From: Syngnathus acus
Taxonomy: Eukaryota; Chordata; Actinopteri; Syngnathiformes; Syngnathidae
Reading direction: 5' to 3'
DNA: 64,000 nucleotides
Assembly: GCF_901709675.1 (NCBI RefSeq)
Contig: NC_051095.1
Location: 15,451,456 to 15,515,455, forward strand
This document shows positions 27,865 to 39,982 of this stretch, piece after piece. The notes under the pieces are model-generated. The model was not told the origin of the DNA. It did not search any database and saw only the letters and a program-made list of their open reading frames with translations. The position numbers and the translations under genes were made by a program. The stretch's first letter is position 1. Every line of letters starts with the position of its first letter.

Positions 27865-28080
27865 TAATTGTCCCTTTCATTTCCCGTACCGCTTGTCCCC
27901 ACCGGGGTCGCAGGCGTGCTGGAGCTGATGTTTTTTGAATGCGGGAGGAAACCAGAGTTACCGGACAAAGCCCACGCAGGCACGGGGAGAACATGCAAAC
28001 ACCACACCGGCAGGGTCGGAGGTGGACTCCAACCCACAACCACTGAACTGTGAGGTGGTGCTAACCAGTGTCACCAGGCC
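27865..28080 (+). repeat. common teleost interspersed repeat, internally shortened copy
   Basis: Starts at 'cccgtaccgcttgtcccc' and 'ggggtcgcaggcgtgctgg', jumps to 'gcgggaggaaaccagag' and 'cccacgcaggcacggggag', and ends in the 'actgtgaggtggtgctaacc' block. Those words, in that order, are the ends of a very abundant fish repeat with its middle missing. Its 3' end is duplicated in tandem (28013-28273). Confidence 0.65.
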
Positions 28081-28273
28081 ACCAATAATAATAATAATAA
28101 TAATATAGCAATTTATTTAGTAGTATTTATGAGTTAAGGGTCGGAGGTGGACTCCAACCCACGACCACTGAACTGTGAGGTGGTGCTAACCAGTGTCACC
28201 ATGCCGCCAATAATAATAATAATAATAATAATAATAATCTAGCAATTTATTTAGTAGTATTTATGAGTTAAGG
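28013..28273 (+). repeat. two-copy tandem duplication (offset 125 bp) with an AAT microsatellite in each copy
   Basis: The sequence from 'gggtcggaggtggactcc' through 'tagtagtatttatgagtta' occurs twice, the second copy starting near 28138. Copies are almost identical except for a longer (AAT)n in copy two (about 28207-28238 against 28084-28105). High identity suggests a recent duplication. Confidence 0.9.
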
Positions 28274-28599
28274 CTTTGGAGTCAGTAACAGGTAGAAGTT
28301 TTTCTTAATGAAAAGTAATGTGAATTACAAAGCAGGGAATATTTCACATTGTGCAAGACTTTGTAGCTCAAACTTAAAAACAAGACTTAAAATATCTCAA
28401 AAACCTGGTGTGCTAGAAAAAAATCAGAACTTTTTTAAAACACATCAGAAATATGTTCACAAAAAAAGCCATATTTAATTAAAATTTGCGGTTGACCAAT
28501 GTAATTTCAGACAAGTAAATCATAACGGTTGGGAAATACTAATCTATAATGATAGCACCGCCCCTTCACAAAATGTGGTTAATGAGCACTGATTGTGGG

Positions 28600-29027
28600 G
28601 GTCAAAATCCTGTTTTATTTATTGTGAAGGTCTGGACCGGATGTATCGCGTGTTATTCTCCTCACTTGATGACTGCGAGTACTTCACTCCTCTCGCGTCT
28701 GATCTCCTGCACTGTGGACGTGTTGATAATCTCCATCGTGTCTCGTCTCAACGCGGAGCAGGGCGGACGCCACGCCTTTGGGGAGCCACTTTGACACCTT
28801 GTCAGATTATCTCCAGTGTTCGTCCTCCCCACCTGACAGGATTGCGTCCGCTCCACTCCAGAGGAACATTTTCTTCTCCATCATTTACGCATGCTGCGCT
28901 GTCTTTTTGGAGTGTGATCGTGCTGCTGCGTGAACGTCAAATCAGGGGTGATATCTGGAAGTCCCCCTCGTATTTACATCGGATAGCAACACGTCGGATC
29001 AAGAATGGGGCTTGCAGTGTAGTGGTG
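28600..29027 (+). promoter_or_regulatory. CpG-rich block ending in a splice donor; candidate promoter/5' exon
   Basis: About 25 CpGs fall in roughly 400 bp, well above the flanks, and the block ends at a good donor (gtaaga from 29028). It could be a non-coding first exon joined to the acceptor at 39979-39980 just before the rasgef1c start codon, or belong to an unannotated transcript. An open frame crosses it but resembles no known protein. Confidence 0.35.
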
Positions 29028-29029
29028 GT

Positions 29030-30364
29030 AAGAACACGCTTTACATTATCCTTATTAACGTAATTGTATTAGTCCACGCCCTCGGTCAGTACGTTTCCTC
29101 TGTGGAAACCTGACGATGGCAATTTTCAATTGCACTTAAACGATGCTTGGCGCGAGTGTGTGCGTATGTGAACGTCTTAAACGCCTTTAATTGGTGACCA
29201 TGTGATGGTCCAGTATTTGAGTAAGATGATGATCATCGACCGTTCATGAATCGTCACACTGCTGAGTGAGAGTGGAAATGTTCTTTTTGTAAGATTGGTG
29301 AGTAGAACAGAAGGTACACCTGCGCACTCATGAGAGCCAATACAAAACCTAAATAAATAAATAAAATAAAAAACAATTACTGTTGAGAAGCTGAAAATCC
29401 AAGGGGTGGGAAAATGTATCATTTAAAAAAGCTGTCTTAAAACAATTAACGGTTAGAAATAATTATCCATTAATTTGATAATCGATCAGTTGTCGATTTA
29501 ATCGTTGCACCTTTAAGGGCTAACAAATGAGTAATTTTCGTTGACAGATAAATTTGATGCATGCCCATTGTTGTGTATTGATGTAATTACAGTATCAAGG
29601 GTTAGAAACACTTCTCAGGATGATAGATTTCCCCGGCACCCACAATAATAATCCGAGAATGAATGAGCAAGATCATTGGCATCTTTGCCTTTTGGCTTGT
29701 GCAAGTGTAAATTGCATGTTGTGTATCAAGTTGAACAGATGCATAGGTGGGATTCATTCTATACGGTAGGAAATGAATAAAATCTGAACGGTGCACTAAA
29801 GCAGTCTTTTTTTTGCCTCAGGCTGACTGATGTAGCAGCTTGGCAAAGCAAGCCGAAGAGGATTTGTTATCGGTCTTTGGCAGCTTACTGCAAGGTGCAC
29901 AAGTGCGAGGCGAGCTCTGTCACAAACAGGTTAGGTGGGGAGCAAGTCCAACTCGGGCTTTTGCTGATATTACCAGTCGAGCCAGCCACTTGCGTGCACT
30001 GCGTTCCCACGCCCTCAGCTCCTCTCAACCTTTCAGTGCTTCTCATCACGTTTGTGCAACTTTGAAGCTTCCTCCCGCTTTGAATACCTCACTCACAAAT
30101 GTGTCTTTGCTCATAGCTATGTTGGCTGTGTTATTGTTGTTGTTGTTGTCGTCGGAACCGCACGTCATCTGAACTGCGAGCTTTCCTGCCGTAATGACCT
30201 TTTCACAGCAGTCGTGATGACTTGATAACAACTCTATTAATTAAAACTCCATTCAATTTAGGCTTTGCAGCTTCCCGCAACTTGATATTGTTGTACAATT
30301 TAAAACGAGTAATAGAGTAGTCAAGCTCACTCTTAGGAGAGGCTGGTACATCTTAATGCACATG
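29030..30364. other. non-coding DNA
   Basis: No supported gene. It contains an AAAT run near 29351-29372 and a short TTG trinucleotide run (about 30134-30150). Confidence 0.5.
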
Positions 30365-30573
30365 TACCGTATTTTCCGCACTATAAGGTGCACCTAAAAA
30401 CCTCCAATTTTCTCAAAAGCCAACAGTGCGCCTTATAATCCGGTGCGCTTCATATATGGACCAATATTGAGCCACTACAGCAGGCGTGTCCAAATATATG
30501 GACTTATATATGGACAAAGTTTTAAAATGGGCCATTCATTGAAGGTGCGCCTTATAGTGCGGAAAATACTGTA
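30365..30573. mobile_element. MITE with about 30-bp terminal inverted repeats
   Basis: The left end reads taccgtattttccgcac and the right end, reversed, reads tacagtattttccgcac. The match extends through 'tataaggtgcacc' against 'tataaggcgcacc'. Between the ends lie 150 bp of non-coding sequence with an internal direct repeat (atatggac). TA dinucleotides sit at both outer edges, which would fit a TA target-site duplication, but the superfamily is uncertain. Confidence 0.75.
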
Positions 30574-31469
30574 ATATATTTTAGTGATGGGACAGAAAAG
30601 CAATCAAGGCTTCAACATAATTGTAAGTGATTATTTAGAACACAAGGGTTTGAGTTTACAAACATCACATGAACTAGTTGGCACAAGAAGGCACACTCAG
30701 GTACTCTTTTTTTATTTATTTTTTTATACTATGTCTTATATTAATGTCATGTTTTTGAAACAAATATAGACAGTGTTTGTGACTTTTACTACTTAACATC
30801 AGCTAGTGGGAGACTTGGTTGCCACCATTTTATCGTGGTAAAAGTAGCTCACTGGTGATGGGACATTGTGATTTCCTATAAATTTTGTAGATGTGATCAC
30901 TTTAAAATGTGAATAGGCTACTCGTCTTAGTAGGACAACAAATAGATCTATATTTTGAATCATTTGATTTGACTGTATTTGTTTCTATGACGGTCTGTCG
31001 AAGTATTGCTTTAGGTGAAATTGATCCAAGTGTGCAGGTACATACAGACAGAGGCAGCAAAATGTTGTTCCTTGCAACTTGACTTTGGTGAGGAGAGAAC
31101 ACCAGTTGTGTTGCCGTTAATGAGACTGTGAGGCAGGTCTGCAAATTTGGAGGCCTCTCAGTGTGTGTGCAAGAAGAGGGCAGGGACTTTTTCACTGTCT
31201 GGGGCAGGGCGACAGGGCGGGAGACACGGTCGTACGTTTGCAATGACAGCTTTATCGCCGCCGCAAGGTTTATGGCCCTGCGCGGTGTACGAGAGCCGAG
31301 GCTCGTGCGTGTGCGTCAGTGCGGGAATTCCAATTGACTATTCCACAGACATGAGATGATTCCATCATGGCCTTGAGGAAGAGCAATCAAAACAGCAATA
31401 TAGGAAAGCGCATCTGCCGGGAATTGATACAATCCCAAAGAATCTTGGGAATCCTTTTAATCAATTAAT

Positions 31470-31600
31470 TAATCTGTCATGCTGTGATTGGCTGGAGAGT
31501 AGTCCAGGGTGTTCTTTGCCTCTTGCCCAAAGGCAGAAGGGATAGGCTCAGCTTATCCCTAATGAGGACAAGTGCTAATGGCAAATGGATGAATTAATAC
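31470..31600 (+). repeat. common teleost interspersed repeat, 3' fragment
   Basis: The stretch 'gtgattggctggagagtagtcc' through 'ataggctcagcttatcc' and 'ctaatgaggacaagtg' to 'caaatggatgaatta' is the opposite-strand version of the 19141-19230 family. Confidence 0.6.
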
Positions 31601-32403
31601 AATTCCATATTTCCAATTAGTGCTGTGCAATATTCAGATTTTTGTCACTATGCTATATAAAAATCTCGAGCATACAATCCAAACTATCATTTCTGTTGTT
31701 TTGATGCAGCCTGGCTCTGTTGCCTCACTAATAAAGTGTCTGAGAGGGAAACAACATTGGTTATGCCTGGAAAGTGGGACGCAATAATGACGAGTGACAA
31801 GAGACAACAGTTGCTTTTTTTGTTTTGTTTTTTTAAACAACATCCATCCTTTCATTTTCATTTCATGTAGCTATCATGGTAGTGTCTCAATACCAAATCT
31901 TGTATGTCTGATAGGAACTGAAACCTTTTCAGGAGGTCTCCTGCGAGGAAGTTTTGCAATAAGAAAAGGAACTACTTCATTCTATATAAATAGGGAAAAA
32001 TCAAACAAAAAAAATGCCCAGTGTGCATTTTCACCTCATTATCAAAACATCTTACAAGTGGTTCTGCTCAATGGGGAAATACCTCAGTTTGACAAATCAC
32101 AGTATGTAGCGCAGGGATGGGAAACAAAAAAACATTTTGAGTGTACCCCCCCTCACAAACACATCTTCATGAAATGCTGATAACGACCCCACGCGTTTCA
32201 AAATGTTTAATTGCGCTTGCATTGGGTCTTATACTGCCCTATACTACGGGAGTACGCCTAATATTTTTTAGTTGGATTTGGAATGAACATTTTATACATG
32301 CATTGAAAAATTCATTATTAAAAATTAAATATATTAAGAACACTTTTTTTGCATGTATGCACACAATTATACACATTTTTAAAACAGCATTTTTTATTCT
32401 ACA

Positions 32404-32664
32404 ACTGGTCGCCAGTTATCCCGGCCGGGTCATACCAAAGACTATAAAAAATGGGACCCATTGCCTCCCTGCTTGGCACTCAGCATCAAGGGTTGGAATT
32501 GGGGGGTTAGATCACCAAATGATTCCCGAGCGCGGCACCGCTGCTGCTCACTGCTCCCCTCTCCCCCAGGGGATGGATCAAAATCACATGGGGATGGGTT
32601 AAATGCAGAGGACAAATTTCACCACACCCAGATGTGTGTGTGACGATCATTGGGACTTTAACTT
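32404..32664 (+). mobile_element. teleost SINE-like repeat
   Basis: The stretch 'gggtcataccaaagactat', 'atgggacccattgcctccct', 'ggcactcagcatcaaggg', 'atgcagaggacaaatttcac' and 'cattgggactttaacttttt' is recognisable as a dispersed element common in fish genomes. It ends in a T-rich tail. Open frames across it are a by-product of the repeat. Confidence 0.65.
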
Positions 32665-32779
32665 TTTTTTTAACTTAACCTATATGGCTTTGGAGTAGCA
32701 ATGATGAAAAAGCATTCAACTTGCAATTCCCCGGGGGTGGGGTCAGTCGGGCAGCATTGTGTCACTTCCCGCTCCGTTC

Positions 32780-32875
32780 TACATTTGATTGACTGATGGC
32801 CCGAAGTCAGCTGGAAGTCTCCAGCCCACTGTGGCCCTGAACAGGATAAGTGGCATAGAAAATGGACTGATGATT
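32780..32875 (+). repeat. common teleost interspersed repeat, 3' fragment
   Basis: Contains 'gcccgaagtcagctggaag', 'gccctgaacaggataagtgg' and 'catagaaaatggactgatga', the same family and strand as 31470-31600 but more diverged. Confidence 0.55.
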
Positions 32876-34049
32876 AGAAAGGAGGACAGAATGTTTTGAT
32901 GGTGCACCTGACAGAGCTCACATGATTTCATCAGACGGCCGAACTGAGAGTCAAAAGACTGGTGCGCCTCGATATAGGGTCAAAAAGCAAGGAAAATGAG
33001 GAATTCTGATGGAATACAAGGAGAGACGTATGTGTGTGAGGAGGCACAGTGGGTAATTCAACAGGCATCTAATTACCTCCCAACAGGAGCCTTGACTCCA
33101 TGGAAACGCTTCACATAGTCAGAGCGACCATTGCTGCCGCCGCATTGCAATTGACGCACATGCATTGGGCCGGATTGAAAAAGCAATGCGATATGATTGC
33201 ATCCGACTGGACTCAATCTTCTATTATTCCCCTCATCCCAGCATCTTACAACATCTCATATATTGATTTCTTGGGTCGAGCCAACTAATGATTGTGCTTT
33301 CCCTAATCATATTCGGACAAGAATTACAATCAGAGCAGATTGTGTATTCCCCCAACGCTAATTACACATCAGTCGCGATACGGTGTGCGGCATCTGCCCG
33401 TAGTAGAGTCGTAATGAGCAGATAGATATCTCACCTGTACAAGAAGAGACAGCCGTGATGATTCCAGTAGACGTCTGATGATTAGATTCCCATCTGTGAG
33501 CGTCATGCTTGCATATTGCGCAGGTTTGCTGTGTTTGTCCGTGTGTACATGCTCATTAAGATGAAACCTACACAGACTTTGAGGTATTATGCACGCATGT
33601 GTTTCAGCATTTGCTCTTGTTTTTGTTTCGTCATTCTTCCGTTCACTAGCTCTTAAATGGGACAAAATGTTGGTATTTAGAGAGGAAAAATCCCCTATTT
33701 TATCCTATGTTGCTTTCAGGGATAGTTGCAGATTGGAATATTTGGAAGAATACGTGACTCCATTTCAAAGATTTATGTCTATTTTGAATGGCGGATTTAG
33801 GACACTCACAGATAAGCTTTGTCACCGCCAAGCGAATACCTCATCTCGGCTTCAATTATGTGTAAATAAGATGCACATAAAACGTCAGACACTCAATTCA
33901 TATTTAGTGTGCCATTATACAGCATATCAAAAAAAGAGGTCAAACATTGTATTTTTTTTATTGTATTTTTTTTATTTTTTTTTACACGTAGAGTGTGTTT
34001 TCAAGTGGTGTTGTCGAGTTGGATAATGGTAAGCTTTGTCTTAGGGCCT

Positions 34050-34082
34050 AAGTGATCAGCCTAAGACTTAGGCTGATCACTT
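34050..34082. repeat. perfect inverted repeat, 16-bp arms, 1-base centre
   Basis: The left arm aagtgatcagcctaag is followed by a single a and then its exact reverse complement. The flanks do not continue the match, so it is not the end of a larger hairpin. Confidence 0.95.
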
Positions 34083-34554
34083 GTCTTTTTCACCTTCAGT
34101 CCAGTGAAGCGTAATTGACAAGGAACGGAATGCAGTCTGGTTTGGGCCATTTGTTTACTTGACATTGTCAACTGCGTAAAAATGCTGGAAAACAGCAAAA
34201 AAATACCAAATAACACTTAACCAAAAAAAGAATTGCAAAATATTAAGGGTGGAACTGTTCATAAAATCCAGTTTGGTTTGTTTCTCGGTTTTGTGCTCAC
34301 AGTTGTCGATTTGCTTCGTACTGAATTTTAGTAAAATCATGTCTTGAATGGTTAGGATAAAGTATTATGTTCACATTATTATGAATATTTCAAGTATTAT
34401 ATTTCTTTTCTACTTGTGCCAGTGCCATATAGTGGCAGGCATAACATAAATTATAAACATAAATTCAGTTTGATGACAACGGGTATAATCAACCTGTGCC
34501 CACTTGTTGCGCTGCAGACAACAGAATTAGTCATGGCCCTGCTAAATACAACAC

Positions 34555-34625
34555 AATGCATCTTTATTTAGATAGCACTTTTACAAAGGCTTTTGCGGTA
34601 ACAAAGTGCTTTACAAAAACATAAA
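34555..34625 (+). repeat. SINE-tail relic
   Basis: The stretch 'tttatttagatagcactttt' followed by 'acaaagtgctttacaaaaac' is typical of tails of dispersed fish elements. It is too short to classify. Confidence 0.4.
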
Positions 34626-37600
34626 ATTACAGAGAGGGGAGAAAAAAATTGCATAGACCAGCTGGGTTTTGTTGTGTTTCCATGTTGGTTGTGTTGGTGA
34701 CACCAGCAAGAGCAAAACAGCAGCAACGGCAGTACCACCAAAAGCAAAGCAAAACAGACAAGATTCCAGCAGTCAAAGTTTCGATCACTATTCAATGTGC
34801 GCTACTTTTCTTTTTCTTTTATTTTGAGTGAAAGGACTATAAGAGGATCGCACGGAGGGAAAGTCGCTGCGGGCTGATTGCGCCAAACATCAATGCCATG
34901 AAGCTGTGCACTCAGTGTTTATTGCTTTATGTTTCTTTGCCACGGGGACTCACATTCATTCAGGGGATGATGCTGAAAATTTGAGCAAGAACAGCATCTT
35001 TGTACACTCCTTTTTGTCAAACATGATGTGATTGATATGCTTTTCGGTCTTCATTCACAAATAACCATTGCAGTAGTATACATTACAGTCTTTTCATTCC
35101 TTTTTAATGAATGGGGATCGTTTGGACAACATTGTCCTGTACCTTTCAAGCCATGCAGCCTGCCTTTGCATAGTGTCTAAAAGATATACTGTATCCCCCT
35201 CCTCCTCCTCTCCAGCTGAATAGTAGCACAGATGGTTTCACTTACAGAGAAGGTGTGACTAAGTTACACTCGCAACTCTTTCAGCCCTTTCGTACAAGCC
35301 CATACACATGACCCTCCCATATGCTTGTGCACAACTGTGTCCAAACTCGCTCAAGAATGAGGATGGCTTGGCGGGGCTGTGGAGGAGAATTCCCAGTGGT
35401 CTTTGCAGTCGGATGGTGGCTGTGGAACAGGTGCCTCATGTTGACCTGCCTACTCTGAGTCACATGACAATAAACATGACAATAAAGGGACGCAGGGAGG
35501 CTGTCCCTGATGAGTTTGAGTTCCCCCCAACATGTGTCCAAGCATATTGCCTGAGAGGAGAATGAGTGTGTGTGTGTGTGGAGAGGTGGGGCAGAAATGC
35601 CTCTGTGGTAACTCAATCCTATGTGGGGTTGCAGCGTGGGTGCAAGTGTGCATGCAAGTTTATTTTTTCTTCAAGGCACAATGAACTCATTTGTTTGTGG
35701 GTTTCGCTCCTCCTCAAACAGACACACACACACCACAAACCACAATGGATGAACATAAGGGTGCTCTATTACATGTTTAGTGTTGCATGTATACATCGCC
35801 ATTCAGTCTAGCCACATTGGGGTACAAAAGCCCCCCAATAGGGAAGCAGAATGTTGACTGGGAAATGAATGGAGGGGCATGCAAGTGGATTTGCCAGAAG
35901 GGACAGTGTCAGGACCAAAATTACACGAGGAAGCACGTTTTTAGAGCAAGCTCCCAAAATAGAGGACAATGCCATGTGTTAAAGGAGCCATCACGTGGGT
36001 GCTAAATTTGTGTAGGCAGAGACAATTTTTCCCAGTTTGCCCCTTTTCTTACGGCTAAACTTATCCCATCCATGAACAAGGAAGTATCCACAGAAGCAAC
36101 GCATGTCAAGAACCCTTTAAATCTCATAATGTGCCCCTTAAGGAACTTTTGACATGATGTTTTCATGAAGTCATCTATGGAAGAAAGCACATCCAGCCAT
36201 AGATGATGAGGTGGGACACAATTATTGGGAGCGTATGTGATATTCTGGAGCTTTTCAGGAAGTCATTTGCACAGCTGATAAAAGGAAAGAGGAAGGTGTA
36301 TATGACATTTGTTCTTTATAGTCAAGTGTTGTGTAACTGACGCGTCTATGCAGCCAGTAAGCGTTATTTCCTTATTTTGACTCCTCTGCAACACTTTTTA
36401 GTCAGAGAAATTAGTCATGGGACAGTAATTTGCACTCCAGTTTGCCTCGATTGATTACCGGCACAGTTAATTAACAGTAAAATCTGCACAATCATCAGAA
36501 TTCTTAACCCTTGATTTATCGACTAATCCCATGTGTGTGAATTATATTGTTTGAGGATATGTCTGGCATGTTCTTTTTGTGTAAATTATCTATGGAATTT
36601 TTGCGTGACTATCATCGTTGTGGGCAAAATAATTTAACAGGGTTCCTGTGTGATTATAAATACGATGACCTTAGAATTCTCTTTCACAACCTCCCAAAAT
36701 TCCCCATTGCAGATAAAGCCAATATGTAGCCTTCAATTTTTTTTTCACGAGAAAAACACCACAATGTGATAATGGATAGGATAGAGTCAGTCCTTCGACC
36801 ACCATTTTACTGACTCTGTAAGGACAAAGGTCAGATTGCAATTTGATTGGGACTGACTAAGCCTCTTGTCTGCTGCCTTTTAACCTAGTTACTCCTTACG
36901 CACACTTACACACACAGTGTGTGTTGTGCTAGTTCTATCCAGCGAAACAGGTTTCACCAATGACTACGCAACCAAAGAAGAAAAACTATGCCGTTAATCT
37001 GTGTGGCGGCTTCAGGTTTTAGGCCATTGTTTCATCCACACTACGGTGACACACCTCCGCTCGACTCACTCACAGCTAGACACACAAACACACAACTAGA
37101 CAGCCATCCAAAGGTGCTGATCAAATAAATGACTCCAGACAGTGGCATTGTGTTAATCAAATTCGAACAAAGCAAGCGGATCCCCCCGATGGCCAAGATA
37201 ACAGGCCCACTGAAGCACAGACGACACATGCACGCTCCCATGCACGCCGTAAAAGGGCTTGGACAATGACGCTCTCAGTCTAGTCTGAGAGCAGGGCTGC
37301 TGTGGTTTTGCGGTCACAGCACCACACTCACCTGTTCTTAGCTGCGTATTTTTATGTGCATTTTCATGCAGCGTTAATACAAAGTGACAGCCACTGAGAA
37401 GAGAGTAGTGTCTCTATGCTTGATATCTTGGTCAAATTGGAAGTAAAAATTCAAAAGTCAAAATCGAGTTTAGAGATATGTTCCAGACTTCCCTGCACCA
37501 GAGCTTGCTCTCATTTAGTATTTGAAAGTACGTATACGTATGTCACTTGCATATATTTTTACCACAAGCTTTGCTATTTCATGTACATATGAAATTATAA

Positions 37601-39735
37601 ATATGGTCAAGTATTGTAATGTGTACTGTATTTCTGTTCTTTGGTATGCGTCTCACTCACTTATAACCAAGAAATCTATTTTTTGCCTGAATGAAAGCTT
37701 CTGTGTATTTTGATCAGCTACAATTTGCGTCGTTGCCACATCGTGGAACTGCCATTCAAATTTGGAATCGCCGCAAAACCAGAGGCCGAGACTGTCTCAC
37801 TCGGGAAATCTTGTGGCAGAAGTCAGCACACATGCGCGAGTGTGCCTTGGGAAATCCCAATAAGTTTTATATCTGTAGCTAATTTTTTCGTGCTTGTAAA
37901 CATACAGCGTGATTTGATGTGTCATTTAGGTGCAGACATTGATGACTGGTTTACATGTGTGGAGTGTCTGCCTGAGCAAACAGACTTTGAGATATAGTTG
38001 CTGCAGTAGGGCTATGACGCAATGACCAATCACAAGCAGGCAGGCCGGTAAGTAGTAAATAGGGAATACTTTATCTCGAATGATACAGGAAGTCTTTGAC
38101 AGTGTGAGGGCGAAGAATAAATCTCACTAAATTTTTTATTTGTCAAGGTTTGCATACATGGAATGATTTATGGATGCTGGATATTTAAAAGACAAGTTTC
38201 TCCCAATTTTTTCCCCTTTATTTATCAGGCCACATCTCTGTGGTAATGCAGTCCAAAGGAGGTTACTGTAGGGACACCACCAACTAATTTAGATAGTGAC
38301 ACATCACATTTTGAGAGAGAAACACGAGATAGGGACCTATTTAGATTTTTTTTCCAACTTTAAGTCTAATGCCACAAAAAAGTCAACATATGTAATAATT
38401 TTTCTTTAAGATGTCTAATATTCTAGAAGGTATGGGCATGAAGCTGGACATCTATTTGTCAGGTTTCAGAAAGCCAGTAAGACCACCCATCCCCCTTAGC
38501 CTTTTGTTTGCCTGTCTGTGTGTGTTTGGGTCGAGGTGTGTACACATGCATGAAGAGGTTCTCCTGTTCAGAAGAAATGGGGAGGGGGGCGCTAAACAAA
38601 GAACAACTGAGCTATTCTCACAGGAAACTCGAGACATGTGTGCCAGTGAGGGGTTGACCTAACCCAGACACCCGGGGGGGGAGGTCGAAGGTCACCCATG
38701 GATGAAAAAATGCCATTCTCAAGTTTCTTCCCGTAACAGAGGGCGTGCTAAATTGATCGGTATCGTCATTTCCTTGAGTGATTTATATCTTACGCGATCA
38801 CCTCAGTTCAGTATTTTGCTCAAGGAAACAATGAACTGTCAAGCTTCAGGTTGGAAAAACCTTACAAGCTCCTTCACACAAGCTTTAATCAGTTAACTGC
38901 TAGCTTCAACTTCTTTGCTAACCAAAACAGCAGCTCTTACTAAGTCACCAATTGTCTCGCAGATAATTTAACTGTAGCGGAAGCTGCCATTTGGATGTAG
39001 TATTTCCAATGGTCTTATTTTATGTTGTCTTTGCTGGCATTCCAGTTGCCTCTGTGACTATCCATAGACTTAAAGGTTTAATGGATGAAAGTGTTATTCA
39101 TTTTTTGGTCAAAACAGTTTTCGGGTTGTATTTGTTTAAAAAAAAAAAAAAAGACAGACTGATGTAATGTCAGAAATGAAATCTTCCTTTTAACTGTTGT
39201 GCGATATAATTTTAAACACTTGAATCATTTTGCATAAAAAATGTCATTGCAATGCTTTTGTTCAATAGAATCATCATCATTATTGCAAAAGCTGATATAT
39301 GAATAAAATTCAGTCACTATTACTAACCCTAAGAAAATACAAAAAAAAACAGTAATTTCTTTTTTTGGAAGGCAATGTCGTTTGCGTGGCCCGCCTCCTC
39401 GCTAACTTGAGCAAGAATAGGCATTGTCATCATCTGAATAACATGACATGTTGCTTTAGATTTCTCTCTCAGCTTGTTTTTTTTTTCCTGACAACTGTAC
39501 CTTGAGGAACATGAGAGCATCTGTTTGTATCGTACCCGTGCACATCTCTCATCTTACACAACAGTTCGCCGAGTGCTCAGATGCAGTGTCAGCCCAGCGA
39601 GGGAAGCAACATGTTGAATTTTTAAAGCGTGTAACCGCAAAGCCTTTGTACAGTGAAAGACATACAGGGTGGAAATGGAGGCCACGCACTCGTTTTACAG
39701 CTGGTTTCCTTGGCGACTGAGTGACCCATATTTTC

Positions 39736-39865
39736 ATTGGTTCTTCTGTCATGTGGGAGACGGGACAGCTGTTGGGGCGGGGGGTACCCTCTGTCCCGCA
39801 ATGACGACAAAAGTGAAAAGTGCGCTGGGAGGATAAATAGAGGCGCTAACACAGAGCATCATCCT
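39736..39865 (+). promoter_or_regulatory. rasgef1c: candidate rasgef1c core promoter
   Basis: An inverted CCAAT box (attgg, 39736-39740), a GC box around 39774-39784, a CRE half-site tgacg near 39802-39806 and a TATA-like ataaata (39833-39839) are spaced as in a classical pol II promoter. They predict a start near 39865, about 120 bp before the initiator ATG. This is by inspection. A splice acceptor at 39979-39980 suggests that transcripts with a farther 5' exon may also exist. Confidence 0.5.
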
Positions 39866-39982
39866 CTACTGTACCCCTCCTACATGACAGTGTTTTCTTT
39901 TTAGCTAACTCTCCATCCTCATTCTGTCTTTTTTTTGCTGATAATATATTTTTACGTGCGTTTTGTTCTATTCCACTTAGGA

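Larger units (their letters stand above)
32876..39700. other. gene-poor non-coding DNA upstream of rasgef1c
   Basis: No supported gene. It holds a perfect palindrome (34050-34082), a CTCF-like motif (34422-34437), a SINE-tail relic (34555-34625) and T- and A-runs near 33950-33981 and 39137-39151. If rasgef1c uses a distant first exon, much of this is its first intron. Confidence 0.45.

Noticed and set aside
28593-29063. 156-codon plus-strand open frame
   Set aside because: High CpG content lengthens frames by chance. No domain is seen, so it is treated as a possible promoter or non-coding exon.
32141-32602. 153-codon plus-strand open frame
   Set aside because: Its second half is a dispersed repeat and the first half has no resemblance to any family.
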